From NCBI GenBank assembly GCA_947459115.1, contig CANHCC010000004.1:1-37037 (forward strand): 37,037 nt of DNA, written 5' to 3'. Shown one piece after another: positions 7,166-15,732 of the stretch (position 1 is the stretch's first letter; every line of letters begins with the position of its first letter). The notes beneath the pieces were generated by a model. That model was not told where the DNA came from. It ran no database searches and was given only the letters and a program-made list of their open reading frames with translations. The position numbers were made by a program, and so were the translations under genes. Source of the DNA: Bacteroidota bacterium (lineage in GTDB: Bacteria > Bacteroidota > Bacteroidia > J057 > RFSG01).

Positions 7166-7801
7166 ATGGGCATTCTTCAGTTTTTTAATACTCAGGACAA
7201 GATTTTTGTTCCTTTATTTGTGTCGGTGACATCTAATTTGGGCGAACTTTCTGAAATACTTAAAAAAGTCATTGAAACACCTGTGGGTGAACGAGAGGAA
7301 ATGGCCAAACAGGCTCAGGCTATGGATGCAAAGGGGGAAAAGCTCCTTCGTTCCATTATCAAGGAATTAGGCAAAAACTTTATCACGCCCTTCGACCGGG
7401 AGGATATCCATGATTTGGAGACGGCTATAGCTTCAACCCAGGATTTTGTTCATGGTTCTTTGAAGCGAATTCATCTATATCATGTTCAGGAAAATGATTC
7501 TCATTTCATTGAATTATCAGATCAGATTATTCTTGGTGTTTCAAAATTGCAACAGGCCTGTGAGTTGTTAATTAGTATGAAAAATGCCGCGCAAATCAAG
7601 AGTATTTGTCAGGAGATCAAGAAGATTGAACTTGAGGCAGATGCTATTTATGACAGGGCAACTACTGCGTTGTTTGAACAGGAGAAAGATCCGATTGCGC
7701 TGATGAAGAAAAAAGATATTTTGGAGGCTTTGGAAACAGCAACCGATAAAATTGACGAAGCGGCGAATATCATTCGGTCTATTTTGATTAAATACGCCTG
7801 A
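7166..7801 (+). CDS. DUF47 family PhoU-like protein (phosphate transport regulator)
   Basis: DUF47 (PhoU_div) proteins are all-helical relatives of PhoU that accompany PiT transporters and are thought to control them. The 211-aa sequence is helical throughout, starts with the typical aromatic segment (ILQFFNTQDKIFVPLF), and has the family's acidic metal-binding style residues in TPFDREDIHDL and EIKKIELEADAIYD; it ends with an EALETATDKIDEAANII helix. It has no signal peptide and should be cytoplasmic. The PiT gene starts 13 bp downstream, the standard DUF47-PiT arrangement, so the pair almost certainly forms one transcript. Confidence 0.9.
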   Translation: MGILQFFNTQDKIFVPLFVSVTSNLGELSEILKKVIETPVGEREEMAKQAQAMDAKGEKLLRSIIKELGKNFITPFDREDIHDLETAIASTQDFVHGSLKRIHLYHVQENDSHFIELSDQIILGVSKLQQACELLISMKNAAQIKSICQEIKKIELEADAIYDRATTALFEQEKDPIALMKKKDILEALETATDKIDEAANIIRSILIKYA

Positions 7802-7814
7802 TTCAAATCTTAAC

Positions 7815-9014
7815 ATGACTCTGCTTCTTGTAATTATCGTTCTGGCATTGGTATTTGATTATATCAATGGTTTTCATGATGCGGCAAATTCGATTGCAAC
7901 TATTGTTTCAACGAAAGTTTTGACGCCAACTCAGGCTGTGCTTTGGGCTGCCTTTTTCAATTTTATGGCCTTTTTCATTTTTAAAGACCATGGGGTAGCC
8001 AACACAATAGCCAAAACGGTACAGGAAAGTTTTATTACCCTTCCGGTTATTTTTTCCGGATTGGTGGCTGCCATTATCTGGAATCTGCTCACTTGGTGGT
8101 ATGGGATTCCTTCCTCTTCTTCTCATACCCTGATCGGTGGATTTGCTGGTGCAGCTCTGACACATGCTGGATTTAATTTTGCTGCGATTAATGCGGAGCC
8201 GGTGATTCGGACGGTCAGTTTTATTGTTTTGGCACCGCTTATCGGTATGCTCGTGGCTTATTTGGTTTCGGTATGGTTTATTTTTTCTTTCCGTAAATCG
8301 GTTTGGCCAAGTCTTCTCTCTTCTATGTTAATGGTCGGTGTAACTATCGTGCTATTTATGTTTATGGAAACGAATCCGGAGGTGATAAAATCTCATTTTG
8401 AAAGTCCTATTCTTCGGGTGTTATTTTATGAGAAGAATTTTAAATGGGTGCTTCTTGCGATTATTTTATATACCCTGGGAATCTTTACACTTTTCCTTAA
8501 TCGAATGAACCATGCGAAGTCTAATGAGTGGTTTAGAAAGTTGCAACTTGTTTCTTCTGCTGCGTTCAGTTTAGGTCATGGGGGGAATGATGCGCAGAAG
8601 GTGATGGGGATTATTACGGTTGCTTTGATTGCTTCTGGTGAAATTGAAAAGTTTGAAGAGATGCCTGTGTGGGTACCTTTGGCATGTTATGGGGCCATAG
8701 CCGCGGGTACGATGAGTGGAGGTTGGAAGATCGTGAAGACGATGGGGACAAAAATTACTAAGGTTACGCCTTTTGAAGGGGTTGCTGCTGAGGCTGCGGG
8801 TGCTGTTACGCTGTTTCTTTCAGAGAATCTTAAGATACCTGTGAGTACGACTCACACGATTACCGGCTCGATTATTGGGGTGGGTGCTACTAAGCGTTTA
8901 AGTGCGGTAAGATGGGGTGTGACGACTCAGTTGTTTTGGGCTTGGGTTATGACAATTCCGATTTCTGCCGTTTTGGCTGCGCTGACTTTTATGTTGGTGT
9001 CTGCTTTTTCCTGA
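7815..9014 (+). CDS. Inorganic phosphate transporter, PiT family
   Basis: This inner-membrane carrier takes up phosphate, in bacteria usually coupled to protons. The 399-aa protein has about ten hydrophobic segments. The PiT signature appears twice, in the N-terminal half (FDYINGFHDAANSIAT, then GIPSSSSHTLIGGFAG) and again in the C-terminal half (SLGHGGNDAQKVMG, then KIPVSTTHTITGSIIG), reflecting the inverted internal repeat of the family. Length is close to that of other bacterial PiT proteins. It follows the DUF47 gene by 13 bp. About 30 bp after its stop lies an AT-rich palindrome that may help end transcription. Confidence 0.94.
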   Translation: MTLLLVIIVLALVFDYINGFHDAANSIATIVSTKVLTPTQAVLWAAFFNFMAFFIFKDHGVANTIAKTVQESFITLPVIFSGLVAAIIWNLLTWWYGIPSSSSHTLIGGFAGAALTHAGFNFAAINAEPVIRTVSFIVLAPLIGMLVAYLVSVWFIFSFRKSVWPSLLSSMLMVGVTIVLFMFMETNPEVIKSHFESPILRVLFYEKNFKWVLLAIILYTLGIFTLFLNRMNHAKSNEWFRKLQLVSSAAFSLGHGGNDAQKVMGIITVALIASGEIEKFEEMPVWVPLACYGAIAAGTMSGGWKIVKTMGTKITKVTPFEGVAAEAAGAVTLFLSENLKIPVSTTHTITGSIIGVGATKRLSAVRWGVTTQLFWAWVMTIPISAVLAALTFMLVSAFS

Positions 9015-9046
9015 TTTTTTAATTCTGCTGAATAGGGATTCTTCGG

Positions 9047-9061
9047 GACTAAATTTTAGTC
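9047..9061. other. 15-bp palindrome after the PiT gene
   Basis: GACTAAATTTTAGTC has 7-bp arms (GACTAAA and TTTAGTC) around one T. It lies 33 bp after the PiT stop. It could be part of a weak terminator or a protein-binding site; its role is unclear. Confidence 0.4.
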
Positions 9062-9176
9062 TTTCATGATATACCGCTGGTTTCGTTTGTTATTCGGTTT
9101 TACAGATTTATTGAATATCTGACGATGAGCATATTGGGTTGTTTTTTTTGATTAATAGCTATCGTTTTTTTTTCTT

Positions 9177-9320
9177 ACCGCAAGGGGCGCGGAGGGACGC
9201 AAGGTTTTATAAGGGGACGCGAGTGTTTTGACCGCAAGGGGCGCAGGGGGACGCAAGGTTTTATAAGGGGACGAGGATGGTTTTACCGCAAGGAGCGCGG
9301 AGGGGCGCAAGGTTTTTTTT
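9177..9320. repeat. 54-bp tandem repeat, 2.7 copies
   Basis: Copies start at 9177, 9231 and 9285, each beginning ACCGCAAGG and continuing GCGC...GACGCAAGGTTTT. The first two are 54 bp and differ at a few positions; the third is cut short by a T-run. The region is GC-rich inside an AT-rich intergenic stretch. Short ACCGCAAGG...CGCAAGG modules of this kind are familiar to me from intergenic repeats in other Bacteroidota, but I cannot verify that here. Confidence 0.9.
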
Positions 9321-9883
9321 GTGAGGGTAGGGGAATTAGGGGGGAGGAATGTATGGATTAATTTAACCCAAATTATGCATTAGAAAGTTTTTGCTCCCTG
9401 TGAAACGCGCAGAACTACTACTACTACTAAAGCTCAATTTCTGCACTTTTGTTTCTAAACGCTTTGCATTAGAAAAGGTGAGTGTGAAAACATTCTGAAT
9501 CCCTTATTGATGTTGAGTTGCAGAAATAATCATCGACAATGAATAATCTGGGGTTAAATGTTATGGAATTTATCAGGGTACATTAAAACTTCTTGATGGA
9601 CGACAAAATGTAGTAGATACTCCGGCGCACAAAAATTGAAGGGTTTATTTGGGCAATGGATAGAGTTAGGTTAGACTTGTGTTTTGGGTTGGATTTCCAG
9701 TCTTTTTAAGGGGTATGGGTTTAATTTTTTAGAAGTTTCTCGAATTGAGTTGAGAGGTGTATGGTTCTGAGGTTGGTATTAAGTGAGGTGTTTTTGGTCT
9801 TCCTATGAGGGTAATTAGCTTAAAGTGGTTCTATTGTATATTCGAAAGCAATACCTGGAAACAAAGTTTGATTAGCTATCAAT

Positions 9884-9915
9884 AAAAAAGCCACCCCAAA
9901 TGGAGTGGCTTTTTT
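9884..9915. terminator. Strong bidirectional terminator downstream of the T9SS protein gene
   Basis: AAAAAAGCCAC (9884-9894) pairs with GTGGCTTTTTT (9905-9915) around a 10-nt loop. It has A- and T-runs on both sides. It ends the minus-strand gene at 9935. Confidence 0.9.
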
Positions 9916-9934
9916 ATTGCTTTAATATTGGCTA

Positions 9935-11842
9935 TTAGTGAGCGACAGTCATTTTACGGGTCAATTTCTGGTTGCCGGATTTTAGGCTGTAGAAATAGAT
10001 ACCGGAGGAATAAGTTGACAAATCTAGTTCAACAGAATTCAGACCACTGTTCAGGTTTTCTAAAGAACGAGCTTCAATAACTTGACCATGGATGTTGGTA
10101 ACTGTAAATTCAGCGTTGCCACCATTTACTAATTCAAACTCGATACGGGTTCTGTCAGTACCTGGGTTTGGATAGTTTTGGCCAAGGTTGTTCACATTGC
10201 CATTGATTTCTGCTTGGTTAGAAACACCGGAATAGCCGGAGGTTACCAAACGAAGGGCGATGTCTTCAGCAGAACGGTTACGGCTGGCTGCCCAGTTACC
10301 GAACAATACTTCGTAGGTGCGGTAAGAGAAGGGAGGCTGATTGTCAGTAACGATGTATGTAGAATCTCCACCTTGAACAAATGAAATGTAAACACCTTGT
10401 CCGGCAGTCATTTGGATTGGAGGACTGATAGGAAGAGGCACAACAACTAAAGATGAAGCAGGAAGATTTGCTGCTGCAATGGTAGCAGTACCAAGACTTG
10501 TTCCAGCTCCGGGAGCGCCATCATTCAAATACATGTTAATAGTGAAATCACTGGGAACTGTAGTCGTGATTACATAAAGTTCAAGAGAGTCTATTTGTGC
10601 AGGATAAGCAGGAGGCTCGAAATATACCCCTACGCCATTACCAGCGCCAAAGCCACTGATGCCGTGAAGCGCCTGGTCGAATGGGGGCTCAAAACGATCG
10701 TAAGATAATTTAACAAAAGACTGACCACAGTCTACAACATTAAATTCTGTTTCAGCGCGGTTATTGCCTGTAGTAGCATCACCGGTTAAAGCCAGTTGGC
10801 TTCTGAGGAAATAAGATCCAACAGCTGATGGTGTATAGCTTGAGGTTTGAGATACCTGAACTTCCTGACCTGGAGTAAGACCAGCGGTGTAGGAGGTATT
10901 TAATACGGAACCTGCTACCGGTGTAAGGCTTCCGGCTGGGAATACTGAAGTCGTGCACTGAACAGCAGCAGAGATTGGTTGGTTACCCACATTTTTAATG
11001 ATGGACATTGGGGTGTTCGGTACATTCAATGGTACGAAAATACCGCCATTCTCACCATTAAAGTTGGCTTCTGCCTGAACATCAGTTACCTGGAAAGTTA
11101 CAGCAGATGGGTAGTAAAATTTAACAGCTGTGCTGGTGGTTGGGTAAGTGTTATTTGAAACTTGTAAGCCGATTTGACCAGTGATGTTTTCAATTCCAAC
11201 AACCAATGGATTGGTTGCAGTGTTGTATCCATCATCCCAAATGCCATTTTGATCTTTGTATTGGAAAGTGATTGAAGAATCAGCTTTGCAAAGAATGACC
11301 TGGAAGGTATTGGTGCCAGCATAAGCAGAATTATAATAGAAAGGAACACTTTCGTAAGTGATAACCATACTATCAGCTGCAGTGTTGGTGTAGAGATAAA
11401 CACGACCTGGGTTACCTGGCGCTACCTGACCTACAGAATCAGCAAAATTCAAGTCACACATCATTGGTGCGAGGAAATGATTTTGATTGACCGGGAAGGC
11501 AGTAGGCATTGCAGGGAAGCCAATGGTAGTAGAGGCAATATTGGCAATCGGAGAGAATCCGATGTATCCATTAGAGCCAATCCATACTTGTGTAGCATCC
11601 AGCCAATAGTAAGGGAAGTTGAAGCCGATGCTGAAAGGACCGACAACATTGTCATCAGCTAGTCCGGATACGGTAACAACACCCGGGGCGTTACTGATTT
11701 CTACCCAGTTGTATGCCGGGCCATTCGGATCATTGCTGTTTCTCCAGACATATCCGTAGGTATCCGGACCGCCACTGGTTTGTGCAATTACCCGAACCCC
11801 AAGCATGAGTGCAAGTGTGAGGAAGGATAAAACTTTTTTCAT
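9935..11842 (-). CDS. Secreted protein with T9SS type A sorting domain
   Basis: The 635-aa protein has an N-terminal signal peptide (MKKVLSFLTLALMLGVRVIAQ) and a C-terminal sorting domain (about 555-635) that opens with NLGQNYPNPGTDRTRIEF and closes with SGIYFYSLKSGNQKLTRKM, the standard signal for export by the type IX secretion system and attachment to the cell surface or release. Between them the sequence is beta-rich with aromatic and Gly/Asn-rich stretches (for example IGFNFPYYW, SNGYIGF), suggestive of Ig-like or jelly-roll modules; no catalytic motif is visible. It is transcribed alone, with a clear -7 box about 40 nt upstream and a strong terminator. Its substrate or binding partner is unknown. 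Confidence 0.88.
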   Translation of the reverse strand: MKKVLSFLTLALMLGVRVIAQTSGGPDTYGYVWRNSNDPNGPAYNWVEISNAPGVVTVSGLADDNVVGPFSIGFNFPYYWLDATQVWIGSNGYIGFSPIANIASTTIGFPAMPTAFPVNQNHFLAPMMCDLNFADSVGQVAPGNPGRVYLYTNTAADSMVITYESVPFYYNSAYAGTNTFQVILCKADSSITFQYKDQNGIWDDGYNTATNPLVVGIENITGQIGLQVSNNTYPTTSTAVKFYYPSAVTFQVTDVQAEANFNGENGGIFVPLNVPNTPMSIIKNVGNQPISAAVQCTTSVFPAGSLTPVAGSVLNTSYTAGLTPGQEVQVSQTSSYTPSAVGSYFLRSQLALTGDATTGNNRAETEFNVVDCGQSFVKLSYDRFEPPFDQALHGISGFGAGNGVGVYFEPPAYPAQIDSLELYVITTTVPSDFTINMYLNDGAPGAGTSLGTATIAAANLPASSLVVVPLPISPPIQMTAGQGVYISFVQGGDSTYIVTDNQPPFSYRTYEVLFGNWAASRNRSAEDIALRLVTSGYSGVSNQAEINGNVNNLGQNYPNPGTDRTRIEFELVNGGNAEFTVTNIHGQVIEARSLENLNSGLNSVELDLSTYSSGIYFYSLKSGNQKLTRKMTVAH

Positions 11843-11882
11843 GATACTGTTTATTAGGTTTTAGAGTGAATTTTTGTGAATC

Positions 11883-11890
11883 CAAAGTTA
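11883..11890 (-). promoter_or_regulatory. -7 element of the 635-aa T9SS protein gene
   Basis: The minus strand reads TAACTTTG, a perfect TAnnTTTG match, 40 nt before the ATG. A leader of about 35 nt is predicted. Confidence 0.65.
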
Positions 11891-11978
11891 AGAAAAATCC
11901 AGATAAGAATCCCATTTTCATCTATAAAATGAGGGATTTGATTACACAAGTTGGTAACTAAAGTCCATCAAAAATACC

Positions 11979-11995
11979 CCGGAAAGATTTTCCGG
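11979..11995 (-). terminator. Probable terminator of the E2 gene
   Basis: CCGGAAA (11979-11985), loop GAT, TTTCCGG (11989-11995). On the minus strand it is followed by GGTATTTTTG, a short U-rich tail. It lies 33 bp beyond the E2 stop. Confidence 0.5.
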
Positions 11996-12027
11996 AAAAC
12001 ACCATGAAGACTTCTTTCTGGATTAAA

Positions 12028-13389
12028 TTACACTTCCCGGTTGAGGTCCCAGTTTTCTAAATGGTCTGCAACCTTCCGTACAAAGCTCCCCCCGAGCATT
12101 CCATCTACCACCCGGTGGTCATATGAATGGGAGAGGAACATAAACTGACGAATACCAATGCTATCTCCTGCAGGGCTTTCAATTACGGCTGGTTTCTTGC
12201 GAATTGCGCCCGCCGCCATAATGGCTACCTGAGGTTGTAAAATCACCGGTGTGCCCATTACATTTCCGAAAGTTCCAACATTGGTGAGGGTATAAGTACC
12301 ATCACTCAAATCATCCGGGCTGAGTTTGTTAATTCTTGCGCGGTTGGCGAGGTCATTCACTGCCGCTGCAAGCCCAACAAGGTTAAGGCGGTCTGCATTT
12401 TTAATAACCGGTACAATCAGGTTGCCGGAGGGTAATGCAACGGCCATCCCGATGTTGATGTTTTTCTTGTACAAAATATTGGTGCCATCGACGGAGATGT
12501 TGATTCCCGGGAATTCTCGAATGGCTTTCACCAATGCTTCCATAATCATGGGCGTAAAGGTGAGTTTCTCCCCATATTTCTTTTCAAACTCCTTTTTATT
12601 TTTATCTCTCCATTGCACAAGATTTGTTACATCCGCTTCTACAAAGGAAGTTACATGCGGGGACACATGCTTGGAATAAACCATGTTTTCTGCGATAATT
12701 TTCCGCATACGGTCCATTTCCACGATTTCCATTTCACCGGAAAAGGAGTAGGACTTTGGTTTGATTTCTATCAGGTTTCCGGTGCTGCTTGTCGCCGCAG
12801 GAGTTGCAGCAGTTGTCACAACAGGGGCCGGAGTGGATGAAATCACAGGCACTTGACCGCGATTTTGAACATATGCCAAAATATCTTTTTTGGTCACGCG
12901 TCCTTCAGAGCCCGAACCCGGAATCCGATCTAATTCATCCATCCCAATTTTTTCTTCCCTTGCAATATTGAGAACCAAAGGAGAATAAAACCGTCCGGAT
13001 GCTGGTTTTTCCAAGGTAGCGACGGCTTGTTGGATTTGTTGCTGCACAGCTTGAACTGCAACTGGAACATTGCTATGAGTCGCACCATTGCTGGAACTGG
13101 CCGCAGGAATGGCCGATGGAGAGGCTGTGGGGGTATTGCCTCCGGCATCAGAGGTTTCGATTAAGGCAATAACTGTACCCACTGCAACTGTTTGGCCTTC
13201 TTCAGCAAGTAATTGAGTGATTTTGCCGGCCACCGGAGCCGGAACTTCAGAATCAACTTTATCAGTGGCGATTTCTAAGACTGATTCGTCCTGATCAATG
13301 GCGTCACCGGCCTTTTTATTCCATTTCAGGATGGTTCCTTCCATGATACTTTCGCCCATTTTGGGCATCACCATTTCTATAATTGCCAT
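12028..13389 (-). CDS. Dihydrolipoamide acyltransferase (E2) of a 2-oxoacid dehydrogenase complex
   Basis: E2 forms the core of pyruvate, 2-oxoglutarate or branched-chain 2-oxoacid dehydrogenase and transfers the acyl group to CoA. Domains run in the usual order: lipoyl domain (1-80) with EIATDKVDSEV, Lys44 being the lipoylation site; an Ala/Pro/Ser-rich linker; the peripheral subunit-binding domain (about 133-170) with PLVLNIAREEKIGMDEL and GSGSEGRVTKKDI; a second linker; and the catalytic domain (about 215-453), ending with the active-site motif DHRVVDG (His425, Asp429). The substrate cannot be told from sequence; the VDSEVPAP lipoyl motif is common in branched-chain-type E2. No E1 or E3 gene is nearby. 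A perfect -7 box lies 49 nt upstream. Confidence 0.92.
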   Translation of the reverse strand: MAIIEMVMPKMGESIMEGTILKWNKKAGDAIDQDESVLEIATDKVDSEVPAPVAGKITQLLAEEGQTVAVGTVIALIETSDAGGNTPTASPSAIPAASSSNGATHSNVPVAVQAVQQQIQQAVATLEKPASGRFYSPLVLNIAREEKIGMDELDRIPGSGSEGRVTKKDILAYVQNRGQVPVISSTPAPVVTTAATPAATSSTGNLIEIKPKSYSFSGEMEIVEMDRMRKIIAENMVYSKHVSPHVTSFVEADVTNLVQWRDKNKKEFEKKYGEKLTFTPMIMEALVKAIREFPGINISVDGTNILYKKNINIGMAVALPSGNLIVPVIKNADRLNLVGLAAAVNDLANRARINKLSPDDLSDGTYTLTNVGTFGNVMGTPVILQPQVAIMAAGAIRKKPAVIESPAGDSIGIRQFMFLSHSYDHRVVDGMLGGSFVRKVADHLENWDLNREV

Positions 13390-13438
13390 GTCCTTAATAC
13401 TGTTATGCGCTGAATGAGGCCTCTTCTGAAGAGGTGCC

Positions 13439-13446
13439 CAAAATTA
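13439..13446 (-). promoter_or_regulatory. -7 element of the E2 gene
   Basis: The minus strand reads TAATTTTG, a perfect TAnnTTTG match, 49 nt before the ATG. No clear -33 element was found. Confidence 0.55.
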
Positions 13447-13546
13447 CATTATTTATGGGAATTGCCGTAAGATAGACTTAAGAATTCCCGAGAGAATTCG
13501 GCAAGTTTCAATGGAAAATTTTCATGATACAGGATTTCTGCCTGAA

Positions 13547-14800
13547 TTAAAGTTCAGAAAGGAGTTTTTTTCTCAGGGTTAATAAGGCACTCAGGACGCT
13601 GCGCTGTATATTTCTTTGACGATTTTGCTCAAATAAAAACGGATAAGCTTCTGTACTTTGCGCAGAGCTCACCCCAATCCAAACCGTACCCACAGGTTTT
13701 TCCGGACTGCCGCCCTCTGGTCCGGCTACGCCTGTAACCGATAAGCCAAAATCAGACTGACATACGCTACGGACCCCTGTGGCCATTTCCTTCGCCGTTT
13801 GTTCGGATACTGCACCATATTGGAGGAGCGTCTCTGAGGTAACTCCTAACATGGAATTCTTGATTTCATTGGCGTAGGCTATCACGCCCCCTTTCAGAAC
13901 CGTAGAAATTCCCGGAATTTGCACCAGCTTGCCACTGATGTTTCCACCGGTACAACTTTCTGCCAGAGAGAGGGTTTTGCCCGAGGTCTTTAGAAGGGAA
14001 AAGATAATGCCTTCAATGGTTTCTTCATTTCTCCCAAACCCGGCAAGGCCAACCCTTTGTTGTATTTGATGGATAAATTCTATGAGCTTAGTCTGCAAGG
14101 TTTCCTCCTGCCCGGGTTCTGCCTGAGTGGTGAGTTTGACTTTGACAAGCCCGGGTTCCGGCAAGTAGGCAATGTTAATCGTATCCGGCAGAGATTGTTC
14201 TATGTCTTGAATTTGTAAAGCCAGTTCCGATTCCGGGATTCCGCCAACATGTAAAATTTCTTCCAAAACTACCGGCGTATGATAGCGTTGCTTAAGCAAG
14301 GGTAAGACCTGCTGGTCTATTAAGGCCTTCATTTCATAGGGGACCCCCGGAAGAGAAATAAGGATCTTGCCTTCTCGTTCTATCCAAAGTCCAGGGGCCG
14401 TACCCAGATAATTGGGTAGCACCTTGGCGCGAGAGGGAACATCCGCCTGGCTGGCATTCAATACATTTACCTCTCGTCCTCTTGCCGCCATGTAAGCTCG
14501 AATTCTCTCGTAAGTTGGCTCATCACGAATCCATTCTGATTCGCTCCAGGAAAGCAAGCATTTCTTTGTGACATCATCTTTTGTAGGGCCCAGTCCACCG
14601 GTCATAATCAGGATATCGGCCTTTTTAAGTAACAAATCCAGGCCTTGTAAAATGGCATCTGCATTATCTCCGACGGTCAGTTTTTGCCGTACTGAAATGC
14701 CCGCCATTTTTAGGCGCGCGGCAATCCACGAGGAGTTGGTGTCAGTAACGGAACCGGAGAGCAATTCCTCTCCAATGGGTAATAAGGCGGCCTGAATCAT
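13547..14800 (-). CDS. cinA: CinA family nicotinamide-nucleotide amidohydrolase / competence-damage protein
   Basis: CinA proteins recycle nicotinamide nucleotides: the C-terminal domain deamidates NMN, and the N-terminal COG1058 domain is a pyrophosphatase acting on ADP-ribose or NAD in characterised members. The N-terminal domain (1 to about 170) starts AALLPIGEELLSG and has TGGLGPTKDD; the C-terminal domain (about 255-417) has LAESCTGGNISGKL, GVIAYANEIK and GVAGPEGGSPEKPVGTVWIG, the typical amidase signature. The 417-aa length is that of the full two-domain form. The gene is transcribed alone on the minus strand, divergent from the 14903 lipoprotein gene, with a perfect -7 box only 4 nt before the ATG. 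Confidence 0.94.
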   Translation of the reverse strand: MIQAALLPIGEELLSGSVTDTNSSWIAARLKMAGISVRQKLTVGDNADAILQGLDLLLKKADILIMTGGLGPTKDDVTKKCLLSWSESEWIRDEPTYERIRAYMAARGREVNVLNASQADVPSRAKVLPNYLGTAPGLWIEREGKILISLPGVPYEMKALIDQQVLPLLKQRYHTPVVLEEILHVGGIPESELALQIQDIEQSLPDTINIAYLPEPGLVKVKLTTQAEPGQEETLQTKLIEFIHQIQQRVGLAGFGRNEETIEGIIFSLLKTSGKTLSLAESCTGGNISGKLVQIPGISTVLKGGVIAYANEIKNSMLGVTSETLLQYGAVSEQTAKEMATGVRSVCQSDFGLSVTGVAGPEGGSPEKPVGTVWIGVSSAQSTEAYPFLFEQNRQRNIQRSVLSALLTLRKKLLSEL

Positions 14801-14804
14801 GATT

Positions 14805-14812
14805 CAAAAATA
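14805..14812 (-). promoter_or_regulatory. -7 element 4 nt before the cinA ATG
   Basis: The minus strand reads TATTTTTG, then AATC, then the ATG at 14800. It is a perfect TAnnTTTG match, identical in sequence and spacing to the one at ftcD. No clear -33 TTG was found. Confidence 0.55.
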
Positions 14813-14902
14813 CAATTTGAGGCGGATTCGTTCCGTTCAAGTTTGTAATCTTCATAATTAATATCTAAATTCACCCTTTAATCCGTCGCTATTCTTAAGA
14901 GT

Positions 14903-15718
14903 ATGTTCAATAAAGTCACACTCGGAGTATTATTGGTTCTCCTTGCTAGTTCTGGAATCTTTTTCGCCTGTCGTGATGGGCGTAGGACTTATCCTATTGT
15001 TCCGCCCGAGGAGCAAACGCGTGCTTACTTAAAAATAATTAATACAGCTGCTTCTTATCCCCATCCTCCGGGATCCGGCAATCATAATCCTTCCCTGGAT
15101 TTTAAATATGAAACATACAACTCTTCCGCTATCATCGCCAGGAATCTCAGATTCCCGGGTGGGTGGCCGATTCAAGGTTATGCCAATCTGATTGAAGCAG
15201 GTGTAAATGTTGATTCTAATGGTATTGGTAAGTTATTTTTGTCTGCTAATCTCAATCAAACCTGGGTTGAATTAATGAAAAAGCAGGAGATGAGATTAGA
15301 AGGCGAGAAGAAGCACACCGCCTGGGTTATTGATAGTGCCGAAACCCTGATTATGCGGCAGACTTTTGATTCCTATTCATTTTCAGATACTACAGCAGCT
15401 GTCAGGTTTTATCATGCAAATGCCTACGAAATGGATAGAGACCTGATGATTAAATTTAGGTCGCCCAGAGTTACCGGTGATACCTGTGTTTTTGGGGTAG
15501 ATTCTATCTTTCAAAACAACTGTACATTTGCTCAGCAAACTCCGTTCTATGAATTAAAGGGTAACAGAACTTACGATTTGTTCGTGATGAATCGGGATTC
15601 TACCACCACTTTATATTCCAAATCAGGTATAACCCTTTTGCCTAAAGCGGCTTATGCCTTATTTTATTACAAGACCAGTTCAGGGGCCCGGGATTTTCAG
15701 TTGATTCGGATAGAATAA
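14903..15718 (+). CDS. Probable lipoprotein with DUF4397-like C-terminal region
   Basis: The 271-aa product starts with a hydrophobic signal segment (LGVLLVLLASSGIFFAC) ending in Cys22, which probably serves as the lipidation site, although the lipobox is not canonical (Phe at -3). The C-terminal half (about 165-268) resembles DUF4397 domains of Bacteroidota lipoproteins: AAVRFYHANAYEMDRDLMIKF, then FYELKGNRTYDLFVMN and SGITLLPKAAYALFYY. The N-terminal half is unrecognised. It is divergent from cinA, and bioD follows 14 bp downstream, so the two may be cotranscribed, though no functional link is evident. Its role is unknown. Confidence 0.75.
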   Translation: MFNKVTLGVLLVLLASSGIFFACRDGRRTYPIVPPEEQTRAYLKIINTAASYPHPPGSGNHNPSLDFKYETYNSSAIIARNLRFPGGWPIQGYANLIEAGVNVDSNGIGKLFLSANLNQTWVELMKKQEMRLEGEKKHTAWVIDSAETLIMRQTFDSYSFSDTTAAVRFYHANAYEMDRDLMIKFRSPRVTGDTCVFGVDSIFQNNCTFAQQTPFYELKGNRTYDLFVMNRDSTTTLYSKSGITLLPKAAYALFYYKTSSGARDFQLIRIE

Positions 15719-15732
15719 GTTTACAATTTTTT

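Larger units (their letters stand above)
9015..9934. other. 920-bp region without a gene
   Basis: No ORF of 60 aa or more and no convincing small gene was found. It contains a palindrome (9047-9061), a 54-bp tandem repeat (9177-9320), a short ACT microsatellite (about 9415-9430), two copies of GCATTAGAAA (9377 and 9466), an inverted pair ATTTAACCC (9361) and GGGTTAAAT (9551), and a terminator at its right end. The 9321-9840 part looks like decayed DNA, possibly an old mobile element, but no transposase remnant could be recognised. Confidence 0.6.

Noticed and set aside
9066-9122. 18-aa ORF (MIYRWFRLL...) after the PiT gene
   Set aside because: It is too short and without conserved context to support as a gene.
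13482-13499. GAATTC-N6-GAATTC inverted pair downstream of cinA
   Set aside because: The stem is six AT-rich base pairs with no U-tract on the minus strand; likely chance.
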